Of a stretch of DNA of 24,358 nt, positions 16,446 to 24,273 are shown in pieces. This stretch comes from HGM04593 sp964512955. Its GTDB lineage: Bacteria; Bacteroidota; Bacteroidia; Bacteroidales; Bacteroidaceae. The stretch covers positions 1 through 24,358 of the forward strand of contig CAZEKX010000029.1 in assembly GCA_964512955.1 (NCBI GenBank). The letters are read 5' to 3'. How positions within the stretch are numbered: the stretch's first letter is position 1; each line of letters starts with the position of its first letter. Made by a program: the position numbers and the translations under genes. The notes below the pieces were generated by a model, which made no database searches, was not told the DNA's origin, and was given only the letters and a program-made list of their open reading frames with translations.

Positions 16446-17138
16446 TTAGTGAAAAGAATATATACCTGTAATAATAAGTACAGCACTTATAAACGATGCA
16501 ACCATCACGATTGCTCCTATAATACGATTTATAATCCAAATACCTCTTACATCGAATCGTGTTCTGAGTTTATTGACAACGTATGTTATAAATAACCACC
16601 AAAGCATTGCTCCTGCAAAGATTGATAGATAACCTATCAATTGAAAATGGAACGGTTGTTCGGGAAGCATATACTTAAATGGGGTAAACATTGCCATAAA
16701 AAGCAATATTATAAGAGGATTCGACAATGTTATAAAGAATGCCGTAACGCAGTTCTGCACAAGACTGCTTTTGTTTTTACTTACCCGGCGTGTATTTTTT
16801 GCCGGATTGCTACGGAATGTATGTATTCCGAAGACGAACAATAATACAGTACCTATTAACTGCAACCAAAAGAGATTACGCTGATTTTGAATAAAATCGT
16901 AGATAAATGACAAGCCATAACCGGTAAGCAGGGCATATATAATGTCACTCATAGCCGCACCAAAACCTGTTACCAAGCCATAGGCACGTCCTTTATTCAG
17001 AGTACGCTGTATACACAACACTCCGACAGGACCCATTGGCGCCGATGCAACAACACCTATTATGATACCTTTTATGACTGTCTCCAACAATGATATTTGG
17101 GAGACCAATTGCAATAAAAAGTCGTTTATCTCATTCAT
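16446..17138 (-). CDS. LysE-family translocator
   Basis: A 230-residue inner-membrane protein with about six helices. The LysE/RhtB signature is clear: GVVASAPMGPVGVLCIQRTLNKG (in two parts, around residues 28-50), then GFGAAMSDIIYALLTGYG. Members export amino acids; the substrate here is unknown. It is the first gene of the run that ends with fmt. The only -7-like box (CATATTTG on the minus strand, 17144-17151) would leave a leader of only a few nucleotides, so the true promoter or a leaderless transcript remains unclear. Confidence 0.88.
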   Translation of the reverse strand: MNEINDFLLQLVSQISLLETVIKGIIIGVVASAPMGPVGVLCIQRTLNKGRAYGLVTGFGAAMSDIIYALLTGYGLSFIYDFIQNQRNLFWLQLIGTVLLFVFGIHTFRSNPAKNTRRVSKNKSSLVQNCVTAFFITLSNPLIILLFMAMFTPFKYMLPEQPFHFQLIGYLSIFAGAMLWWLFITYVVNKLRTRFDVRGIWIINRIIGAIVMVASFISAVLIITGIYSFH

Positions 17139-17206
17139 ACTTGCAAATATGCCATTTTTTTATGAAATAGCAGTCATTTAAGAACTATTTTTTACAAAAT
17201 CATAAA

Positions 17207-17251
17207 AAAATTGTCGATGCTTCAATTTGTAATCGAGTCATCGACAATTTT
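17207..17251 (-). terminator. Terminator after the DUF5723 gene
   Basis: Thirteen-base arms aaaattgtcgatg (17207-17219) and catcgacaatttt (17239-17251) are perfect complements with a 19-nt loop. On the minus strand a T tract follows. It lies 15 nt past the stop of the DUF5723 gene and before the lysE start. Confidence 0.8.
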
Positions 17252-17265
17252 ACAATTATAATTAT

Positions 17266-18684
17266 TTATTTCTCTTCATGACGTCCCAATGCAATATTCA
17301 AGCCGAACGATATATTCGCATTCATATTCTCTACAGGAATAAACTGCTTACCAACCTTTCCGAGGAAGCAATCGGTTCCTATGAAAAATCCAAAGCCTTT
17401 GCAATGAATATTCGCCATTGCTCCAAAACCGGTTCCAAAATCGGAGAATGTTCCACTGACAGCAAAATCCAACACTTTAAGAGGAGAGATACTGAGCATT
17501 AAGGATGTTTGATTATATGAGAAGACCTCATCGAAACAGTGTGTATACAAAACACCGGCACTCAACTTATTATAGAAAGGCATCTTATACTCTAAGCCTA
17601 AGTTCAATTTGGCACCGATACCACTGCTGACACTACCCTCACCCTGATCCTCGAGTGCAAAGAAATCCTCAAGTTCATCGCTTGTTTGCTCCCACTGGTC
17701 GTCTAAAGTGTTATTGTCTCCATTATGTATACCCATTTCACTGAATCCGTCAAATTCGTATGGAGAATCGGGAGAGATAGCGGCACGAGCAGTCTTACTC
17801 CAGGAGATATAACCCAAATCGGTTACCGATGCTGAAATTGAAAGCCCTTTCAACAAAACTTCGCTAAAATCGTATGTAACACCAAGGTCGGTACCGATAC
17901 CAAAACCCTGTAAACCAACAGCCACATCATCATAGCCGTCGATAACGTTTTTTCCACTTATGGTTGGTTCGTCGGATATTGTATATTTACCACCTAAGGC
18001 AACATCGGCCTTTCCAGATGCTGATATAGTCCACATATTGCGATTCATGTTAATATTCATATTCTCGAAATTAACATCGGCATAAGCCAAGCCAAAGAGA
18101 ATTTTCACACGTGCACCAATTGTAAGAGATTTACCTATCTTGTGCGAATGTCCAATCGATAAATCGGCAAAGTTACGTGTACGCATTCTAAGATCATTAA
18201 ACGAATAGTTTTCGCAACCCATATCCTTCATAAATGCAAACATTCCATAAGGGATATTCAAACCTGTATTGGAACGAAGAGATAAATCTATGGTATTAAA
18301 ACCACCCATGGCATGAAATGCAACAGAAAGAAGAGTAAAGTCGGCATCGAGACGTATTATATTTTCCTTCTCGAGGTTACCCAAAAACTCTTGAGCATCC
18401 ACCGACGAGTGCATAAAGGTTACAAGTTCGTTGTCATTTAACGGAGAATCGTAGAGAAAGTTACCCATGCCAACATTACCCATAGTATTCAACTGTATAC
18501 CACCGAGTACCGGTAATGCCACATGACCACGTACTGAATTAAGAGCAGGGTTCAATCTGTAACGATAGAGGTTACCCTCCAAGAAATATCCGGTTCTGAG
18601 TGCTTGTGCAGAAACTGATATAAAAGTACATATCAATGCCAATAAAACAAAGGCTCTTTTTATATTGGAAATCATCTTTTTCAT
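17266..18684 (-). CDS. DUF5723 family outer-membrane protein
   Basis: A 472-residue exported protein: signal peptide with hydrophobic core FVLLALICTFISVSAQA, likely cut after VSA (residue 26). The rest is rich in alternating glycine and aromatic residues, ending in a beta-strand with an N/L/G pattern, typical of an outer-membrane barrel of the PorV/FadL-like kind. The N-terminus of the mature part (LNPALNSVRGHVALPVLGG) matches my memory of DUF5723 proteins. An acidic insert lies near residues 328-350. It follows the 620-residue lipoprotein gene after 31 nt. Function is unknown. Confidence 0.75.
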   Translation of the reverse strand: MKKMISNIKRAFVLLALICTFISVSAQALRTGYFLEGNLYRYRLNPALNSVRGHVALPVLGGIQLNTMGNVGMGNFLYDSPLNDNELVTFMHSSVDAQEFLGNLEKENIIRLDADFTLLSVAFHAMGGFNTIDLSLRSNTGLNIPYGMFAFMKDMGCENYSFNDLRMRTRNFADLSIGHSHKIGKSLTIGARVKILFGLAYADVNFENMNINMNRNMWTISASGKADVALGGKYTISDEPTISGKNVIDGYDDVAVGLQGFGIGTDLGVTYDFSEVLLKGLSISASVTDLGYISWSKTARAAISPDSPYEFDGFSEMGIHNGDNNTLDDQWEQTSDELEDFFALEDQGEGSVSSGIGAKLNLGLEYKMPFYNKLSAGVLYTHCFDEVFSYNQTSLMLSISPLKVLDFAVSGTFSDFGTGFGAMANIHCKGFGFFIGTDCFLGKVGKQFIPVENMNANISFGLNIALGRHEEK

Positions 18685-18715
18685 AGTTAATATATTTATA
18701 CTGTTTCTACACTAT

Positions 18716-20578
18716 TCAATTCATATCTACAATTATGGGATCGTCTATTGTAACACTCATCTTTGAGAGTTTTATATATTCGTTAGAGTTAAGAACTCCC
18801 GAACCTATTCCACGGAATACAACATCCAATGTATTGAGTTCTGCCAATTCGTTATTGGTAGCACTCAACTTAACCTTTACCACAGATGTAGCAGGTGTTC
18901 CGACTGCACCATTTACAAAACCTTCACCTGCTGCAATTTCATTATCAAAAGTTGCAGTTACATTGTTCAAGGTTCTGCCATTGGCACTCTTGGCAACAAT
19001 AGAAGGGATAAATTTTGCAGGAACGGTGTTTTCAACCTCCATTTCAAGAGTAATTGAGGTAATTTCTGTTATATAGTCTGTTATTTCCGAAGGATCGTCA
19101 CCCAAAATATCCTCAATTGTTTCGGTATATTCCAAATCAACCTCATTGAACTCCATGGGTATTTCTAATTCATACGAGCCGGAGACCTTCATATCTTCAC
19201 CTAAAACAACTGTATTAAAGTTACTGTTATCGACTTCGGCATTTAATATAAGTTCTATTTCGTGAGGTATTTCTCGAAGAATATTATTTATATCGGCGGC
19301 AACAGAAGTATAGTTCTCAAGAGATGTTCCATTTGGAGTAATGTAATATTTATTCTCGCTATCGGGAACAACATTCAAATTGAAGTTTACATTTGAGCCT
19401 TCTATTTCATTACCGTATTCATTTTTTCCATTCAAAGCAATATTTGCCTTAACAGGCAATGTTACACCGTCATTGTTCAGTGTTATATATATTTGTGGAT
19501 TTGAGAAATTCAAGGTTGCATCATAGATAAAATCCATATCCTCACCCAAATCGATGTCAATAGCCTCATTCACAACATCTATTTCGGGGTCAAATTTACC
19601 CTCGACACTCTTTATTTTAAATGGCTCAAAACGAATTTCAGGTAACACATGAAGAGGATGCACCTCTGCTACTTCTGTTGCCGCAAAGGTCAAAGGGTCA
19701 GAAAATATTGTTCCACGTATGGCAAGTTTGGTCTCATCTTTTATACAACCATCGACAACTTCAATACCTCCGTTTTCATACGAAGAGAAATCCAATGCCA
19801 CAACATAAACATCGGTTGTAAAATGTTTATGTCCTTCGTTAAACGGATGCTCCTCTATTGAATGATCGAGCCATAATTTATTGTCGGCACTTACATCTGT
19901 ATCTTCATGGAAAACCACATATTTCGGCATCTGAATATAGAAATGATCATTACCTTCATCACCATCGGTATGCAAATGAAGTTTTCTCAACATTTGTGCA
20001 TCACTCGAAGAGTTCTCAAGAGTAAATACATCTATATCCAAAGTCATTTTAACAGGTTCTTTAAATGTCATTCTGCGAAGAATTCGCATCTCTTTAGGGA
20101 TGTCGTTCTGCTCTATCTTATAATCCACATCACTTTTGTCGACCTTTGTCTCCATGACATGCGTATATGTCATATTTTCCATCTCCTGTCTGATTTGCTC
20201 TCTAACCGCCTCGGGATATTTGTCAAGGTCTTCATAATCGATATCACCAACCTCGGGTTCATAAATTTCTTCATACGAAGAGGGTTGCACCTGAATGGTT
20301 GTTTCATCGACTTTTACGGTTGTAGCATCAATCTCACCCTCTTTCTTTATTGTATAGAAGCCTCTTTCGTCAACTTCAATAACATCACTCTTTTCGGGAT
20401 CGATCATCTCTGTTAAATAAATTTCGGCTGTAGAACCTAAAGGTATTTGAAATCCTTTACCAACCGCAACTGTCATGTCAACATCCTTGGAGAGGTCGTA
20501 CTCTTTGTCTATGCTACACGAAAAGAGCAACGACAAAACGGACACGCACAATGTGCATGTTAAAAATTGGTTTTTCAT
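18716..20578 (-). CDS. Large acidic lipoprotein, function unknown
   Basis: A 620-residue lipoprotein: signal peptide with lipobox LFSC (C21). The mature part begins CSIDKEYDLSKD, with an acidic stretch soon after the cysteine that could direct it to the cell surface (inference). It is strongly acidic and rich in beta-strand patterns (many alternating I/V/L with D/E/N), suggesting several stacked beta-sandwich domains. I do not recognise a named domain. It stands 30 nt downstream of the DUF308 gene and 31 nt upstream of the DUF5723 barrel gene, so a lipoprotein-barrel partnership is plausible. The plus-strand ORFs inside it are shadows. Confidence 0.8.
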   Translation of the reverse strand: MKNQFLTCTLCVSVLSLLFSCSIDKEYDLSKDVDMTVAVGKGFQIPLGSTAEIYLTEMIDPEKSDVIEVDERGFYTIKKEGEIDATTVKVDETTIQVQPSSYEEIYEPEVGDIDYEDLDKYPEAVREQIRQEMENMTYTHVMETKVDKSDVDYKIEQNDIPKEMRILRRMTFKEPVKMTLDIDVFTLENSSSDAQMLRKLHLHTDGDEGNDHFYIQMPKYVVFHEDTDVSADNKLWLDHSIEEHPFNEGHKHFTTDVYVVALDFSSYENGGIEVVDGCIKDETKLAIRGTIFSDPLTFAATEVAEVHPLHVLPEIRFEPFKIKSVEGKFDPEIDVVNEAIDIDLGEDMDFIYDATLNFSNPQIYITLNNDGVTLPVKANIALNGKNEYGNEIEGSNVNFNLNVVPDSENKYYITPNGTSLENYTSVAADINNILREIPHEIELILNAEVDNSNFNTVVLGEDMKVSGSYELEIPMEFNEVDLEYTETIEDILGDDPSEITDYITEITSITLEMEVENTVPAKFIPSIVAKSANGRTLNNVTATFDNEIAAGEGFVNGAVGTPATSVVKVKLSATNNELAELNTLDVVFRGIGSGVLNSNEYIKLSKMSVTIDDPIIVDMN

Positions 20579-20608
20579 AAGTAAATTAGTTTTTAAATTT
20601 TATCTGTT

Positions 20609-21172
20609 TTATTTATTTTCAAGTATCTCAATCTCTACAATATTTGCAGAGCGCATTTTTCTATTTATTATTATTGAGTTTAAGATATCGGATATACCAC
20701 CTATTATCGAGGCTATTCCCAACAACAGAAATGGGATGGAAGCAATTCCAAAAGGTTTTATAATTACAACAAGACCTACAGCAACCAGCATAAGCGGTAC
20801 TATAATCAAATACAAAGAGAGAAATATTTTTCGTCTTATAAACAAAAAAGCAATCAATTGATATATTCCCAAGAAAAGAATCATCGCTCCTAAGAGATAC
20901 ATAAAGAAACCAACGAAGAAGTTTGGGTTCAAAAGCAACCATAAACCAAACAACAGACTGCCACCCCCGGAGAGAAGATGTATTAGCGATGGAGCCTTTA
21001 TGCTATGTCTAAAGAGAGTATATATAAATGTAGCCAAAACAAACAGACCGGGCAAAATAAAAGCGACACCGACACATTGAACCATAAAGGGCATAAAAAA
21101 CTCCCTCATGGCAATAAGCAAAACACCTATAGCCACGGCAACAATTCCTCTTACAATAACACCACGTTGCAT
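20609..21172 (-). CDS. DUF308/HdeD-like membrane protein
   Basis: A 187-residue inner-membrane protein with about six helices in three similar hairpins, each with the LLGxxxLxxG-type small-residue packing of the HdeD/DUF308 family. HdeD was found as an acid-resistance protein in E. coli; biochemical activity is unknown. It has a good promoter (21246-21277) and is the first gene of the unit that continues into the lipoprotein and DUF5723 genes. Only 30 nt separate it from the lipoprotein, but co-function with those envelope proteins is inference. Confidence 0.8.
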   Translation of the reverse strand: MQRGVIVRGIVAVAIGVLLIAMREFFMPFMVQCVGVAFILPGLFVLATFIYTLFRHSIKAPSLIHLLSGGGSLLFGLWLLLNPNFFVGFFMYLLGAMILFLGIYQLIAFLFIRRKIFLSLYLIIVPLMLVAVGLVVIIKPFGIASIPFLLLGIASIIGGISDILNSIIINRKMRSANIVEIEILENK

Positions 21173-21245
21173 ATACTTAATAATTACAAGTTCGGTTTTT
21201 AAATAAAAAACCTGTTTTTATCTGTATAACGAATTATTACAAGCA

Positions 21246-21277
21246 CAAAATTACTAACAAATATTAATATATACAAA
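21246..21277 (-). promoter_or_regulatory. Promoter of the DUF308-lipoprotein-DUF5723 unit
   Basis: On the minus strand TTTG (21274-21277), exactly 20 nt, then TAATTTTG (21246-21253). Both boxes match the Bacteroidales consensus fully, the best promoter in the window. The predicted start is near 21239, giving a leader of about 67 nt. Confidence 0.7.
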
Positions 21278-21297
21278 TAAAACAAAAAGTATTGATT

Positions 21298-21933
21298 CTA
21301 TGCCGGATAGCACAGCGATAAAACAAACATATCATTAATATGATATTCAACCATATATCTGTTACAGGAATGTTCAATATTATGCAAACGAAGTTCGACA
21401 ATACCTTTCTTTTTCAACGCGAAACGAGAAAGAAGGATATTCTCTTTAAAAGAGCCACCTAAATTACCCACTATTTTAAATAGTGCCTCTTTTGCTGTCC
21501 AATGCACAAGCATGACATCGTTTCTGTTTTCACATTCGAGTGCGGGTAACTCCTTTTCATTCATAAAACGCATGTATGTTGCATCTAGGCACCTGTTACG
21601 ACGCTCAACATCTATCCCAACCTGTAGATTATAAGAGAGAACAACAGCAACAAAACCATCGGTATGGGAGATTGACACAGATGTTACACCTTTGATGTAA
21701 GGTTTACCTGATGCGTCGTATTCTATTTGTACATCACTTCCAAGAAGTTCTTTAACAAGCAGGCGTGTTGCCAACCACTCACTACGACGTTTTACACCAG
21801 CAAAATGCTCGTTGGCATAAGAAAGCATTGCGATATCATCAACAAGAGACGATAGTTCCTCTACCGTCTCAGTTATTTTCCACACAGCGATTTGCCATTG
21901 TTTATTTACATGTGTCTCTTTATACAACAACAT
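21298..21933 (-). CDS. 4'-phosphopantetheinyl transferase (Sfp/Gsp type)
   Basis: Moves phosphopantetheine from coenzyme A to a serine of acyl or peptidyl carrier proteins. The 211 residues hold the family motifs: GKPYI (76-80) with SISHTDGFVAV (87-97), GIDVE with the magnesium-binding D108, and WTAKEALFKI (145-154) with E149 and K152-K153 region. Only one base separates its start from the gldE stop, so it is coupled to that gene. No carrier-protein or synthase genes are in the window; the housekeeping acyl carrier protein or a pathway elsewhere is the likely target. I see no hairpin terminator after it. Confidence 0.9.
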   Translation of the reverse strand: MLLYKETHVNKQWQIAVWKITETVEELSSLVDDIAMLSYANEHFAGVKRRSEWLATRLLVKELLGSDVQIEYDASGKPYIKGVTSVSISHTDGFVAVVLSYNLQVGIDVERRNRCLDATYMRFMNEKELPALECENRNDVMLVHWTAKEALFKIVGNLGGSFKENILLSRFALKKKGIVELRLHNIEHSCNRYMVEYHINDMFVLSLCYPA

Positions 21934-21934
21934 A

Positions 21935-23287
21935 TCACTCTTCGTCTGCCTGTTTTTCGGGAAGTATCGTTTTTATCTTAACCAAACGATGTTTATCTTT
22001 TTGCATAACCTCGAAAGTTATACCATTGCACACAAGTTTCTCGTGCAATGTAGGAAATTCTCCTTTAATTTCGAGTAGCAGACCAGCCAGGGTATCTGCT
22101 TCACCTTCAACATCTTCAAAATCATCCCCATTGAGGTCCATTATTTTATAGAAATCGGACAACAGTGTACGACCATCAAATATTGCAGTACGCTCGTCTA
22201 TCTTTTCATAGGATGTATCGGGTTCATCGAACTCATCATTAATCTCTCCGACAATTTCCTCCACAATATCTTCGAGTGTTACCAGACCCGAGACACCACC
22301 GAATTCATCGACTACAATAGCCATATGTACACGTACCGTTTGGAAATCGCACAGCAAATCGTCTATTTTCTTTGTCTCGGGAACAAAGAAAGGCTGACGT
22401 ATCAAAGACTGCCATCGGAAATTATCTCCACGATTGAGATATGGTATTAAATCCTTTATATACAAGACTCCTCTTATGTCGTCTTGTTTGTGAGAGAAAA
22501 CGGGTATACGGGAGTATGCATTATCGGCAGCACAACGCAATACGTCGGAATAGGGAGTATGAATATCGAGCATAACCATATCCATGCGCGATGTCATGAT
22601 ATCTTTTACCGTTTCATCGCCAAAACGAATTATTCCCTCAAGCATATTCTGTTGTTCGCCAATCTCTTTTTTATCGGTAAGTTCCAATGCCTGTTCAAGT
22701 TCGTCAACCGACAATGAATAGTTTTTTCTCGACGCGATTCTATCGGTAAAAGCCGCAGAACGAACCAACACCGACGAAAACGGCCATAATAATTTACTTA
22801 TCATATACAACCCGGTGGATGCAAAACGCGCAAAACTGAATGCATTGTTTTTGGAATACAGTTTTGGCATCACCTCACCAAAAAGCAAAAGAACAAATGT
22901 CAACACAACTGTAAGCAGAAGAAACTCCACCCACTTTGCAGTTTCGGGAAACTCCAGTATATCCATAAAAAAGAAGTTTAGCAACATAACTATTCCAACA
23001 TTCACAAAGTCGTTGGAAATGAGTATTGTTGCCAACAAACGGTCGGGGTCATTCGATAGAAAGACTACATGCTTGTCCGACGCTGTATCTCCATTGGCAC
23101 ATTGCTCCAAGTCGGTTCTGGTGAGAGAGAAAAAAGCAATCTCCGAGGCAGACATAAATGCCGAAACCATAATCATGAATATAGCAATGCACAATGCCAC
23201 AACAGCCCCTGTCGACGGAGCACTGACAGTGATGCCTGAAACAACTGCAGGCATAAAAAACAAAAAAGACGACATACAGGAAAGCAC
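21935..23287 (-). CDS. gldE: GldE-like CNNM/CorC family transporter
   Basis: A 450-residue inner-membrane protein: DUF21/CNNM domain (about 25-205) with SASEIAFFSL (46-55) and GEVMPK (137-142), a CBS pair (about 228-350) with DEFGGVSGLVTLEDIVEEI, and a C-terminal CorC_HlyC domain (about 365-443). Family members handle magnesium or cobalt efflux. In gliding Bacteroidota the version next to ssb is called GldE and is followed by gldD. Here a phosphopantetheinyl transferase gene follows instead. The 20-nt gap to ssb and one-base gap to the transferase indicate one operon. Confidence 0.88.
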   Translation of the reverse strand: MLSCMSSFLFFMPAVVSGITVSAPSTGAVVALCIAIFMIMVSAFMSASEIAFFSLTRTDLEQCANGDTASDKHVVFLSNDPDRLLATILISNDFVNVGIVMLLNFFFMDILEFPETAKWVEFLLLTVVLTFVLLLFGEVMPKLYSKNNAFSFARFASTGLYMISKLLWPFSSVLVRSAAFTDRIASRKNYSLSVDELEQALELTDKKEIGEQQNMLEGIIRFGDETVKDIMTSRMDMVMLDIHTPYSDVLRCAADNAYSRIPVFSHKQDDIRGVLYIKDLIPYLNRGDNFRWQSLIRQPFFVPETKKIDDLLCDFQTVRVHMAIVVDEFGGVSGLVTLEDIVEEIVGEINDEFDEPDTSYEKIDERTAIFDGRTLLSDFYKIMDLNGDDFEDVEGEADTLAGLLLEIKGEFPTLHEKLVCNGITFEVMQKDKHRLVKIKTILPEKQADEE

Positions 23288-23307
23288 TACTCTTTTTTAG
23301 AGACTAA

Positions 23308-23697
23308 TCAGTATAACGAACTATCATTTGTAGACTCAGATGAAGACGATGCCACACCGGAGCCTCTAGAAGAGAGCATTTCCATTGTATCGGCCAGTAT
23401 TTCCGTACGATAACGTCTTATACCATTTTGGTCTTCGTATGTATTTGTTCTTATTTTACCTTCTATATATATGCGGTCGCCTTTATGCACATATCTCTCT
23501 GCCACCTCGGCCAGACCACCCCACAACACAATATTATGCCACTCTGTACGCTCTGGCACTTGAGTTCCGTTTTGCAAAGTGTATGCACGTTCTGTTGTTG
23601 CAAGAACCAAGTTTGCAACAGCAACATTACGGTCCAAATGACGTACATCGGGGTCCTTACCCACATTTCCTATAAGAATTACTTTATTAACTGACAT
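23308..23697 (-). CDS. ssb: Single-stranded DNA-binding protein
   Basis: Binds single-stranded DNA in replication, repair and recombination. I place the start at the ATG at 23697, giving MSVNKVILIGNVGKDPD, the normal SSB beginning. An upstream in-frame ATG (23799) would read through the promoter at 23741-23748. The protein is then 129 residues. The OB fold covers residues 1-108, with ATTERAY, TEWHNIVLWG and GDRIYIEGKIRT as family blocks. The C-terminal tail is short and serine-rich, ending NDSSLY, and lacks the acidic DDxxPF tip that usually recruits partner proteins. First gene of the ssb-gldE-transferase operon. Confidence 0.93.
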   Translation of the reverse strand: MSVNKVILIGNVGKDPDVRHLDRNVAVANLVLATTERAYTLQNGTQVPERTEWHNIVLWGGLAEVAERYVHKGDRIYIEGKIRTNTYEDQNGIRRYRTEILADTMEMLSSRGSGVASSSSESTNDSSLY

Positions 23698-23740
23698 ATT
23701 GTAATATTTTGGAATTATTCTCTTAAATATAATTACTTTG

Positions 23741-23772
23741 CAAAGATAGTGCAAAATAAGTAAATAGAGAAA
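23741..23772 (-). promoter_or_regulatory. ssb operon promoter
   Basis: On the minus strand TTTC (23769-23772), 20 nt, then TATCTTTG (23741-23748), a perfect -7 box. The -33 box is one base off. It sits 43 nt before the chosen ssb start and rules out the longer ssb reading frame. Confidence 0.6.
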
Positions 23773-23894
23773 TAGAGATAGATATTTATTAATTGACATA
23801 ATTTACAAATATTTATGATATTTACTCAAAAAGTTTGATTTAAGAACCGGAAATGTAGGTTTAGCCCATTTTTTACGAAAAAAAACCGTATAAA

Positions 23895-23926
23895 TTTCGG
23901 CAAAAGCAAAAAAAGATATATATTTG
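23895..23926 (+). promoter_or_regulatory. HU promoter
   Basis: TTTC (23895-23898), 20 nt, then TATATTTG (23919-23926), a perfect -7 box. The predicted start is near 23932. The halves TTTCGG (23895-23900) and CCGAAA (23931-23936) form an inverted repeat across the promoter. The leader is AT-rich and has no Shine-Dalgarno sequence. Confidence 0.6.
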
Positions 23927-23975
23927 CAATCCGAAAAAAATAACATCATTTTTATAACATAAATAAATAAGTAAA

Positions 23976-24251
23976 ATGACAAAAGCAGAGGTTGTTAATG
24001 AAATTGCGAAGAAGACCGGAATTGAGAAGACTGTTGTGCTTACAACAGTTGAAGCATTCATGGATGTAGTAAAAGACTCATTATCAGAGCATGAACCCGT
24101 TTACTTGCGTGGTTTTGGTTCATTTATCATAAAGAGAAGAGCAGAGAAAACAGCTCGTAACATCCGTAAGGAGACAACTATTAAAATTCCGGCACACGAT
24201 ATTCCGGCATTTAAGCCAGCAAAAACATTCGTACAAGAAGTAAAAAAATAA
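23976..24251 (+). CDS. HU-family DNA-binding protein
   Basis: A 91-residue histone-like protein that binds and bends DNA as a dimer. The N-terminal helices (MTKAEVVNEIAKKTG, then VEAFMDVVKDSL) form the dimer body, followed by the hallmark RGFGSFIIKRR (45-55) and the beta-arm segment ending IPAHDIPAFKPAKTF. The proline at the arm tip that intercalates into DNA is presumably within KIPAHDIP, which also has the place of the usual NP motif altered. It has its own promoter and is followed after 22 nt by a small basic gene on the same strand. Confidence 0.95.
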   Translation: MTKAEVVNEIAKKTGIEKTVVLTTVEAFMDVVKDSLSEHEPVYLRGFGSFIIKRRAEKTARNIRKETTIKIPAHDIPAFKPAKTFVQEVKK

Positions 24252-24273
24252 TATTAATTAAAAATTTCGAATT

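Noticed and set aside
17144..17151. lysE promoter box
   Set aside because: CATATTTG is one base off the -7 consensus, has no -33 box, and would leave almost no leader. Mentioned in the gene entry only.
19907..20416. Plus-strand 169-residue frame
   Set aside because: Antisense shadow of the 620-residue lipoprotein; composition is rich in histidine, isoleucine and phenylalanine as expected for a shadow frame.
21173..21297. Terminator after the phosphopantetheinyl transferase
   Set aside because: Only a weak seven-pair AT hairpin near 21194-21212 was found, and it lies past the promoter of the next gene. Not supported.
23698..23799. Upstream extension of ssb by 34 residues
   Set aside because: It crosses the -7 box at 23741-23748 and precedes the standard MSVNKVILIGN start.
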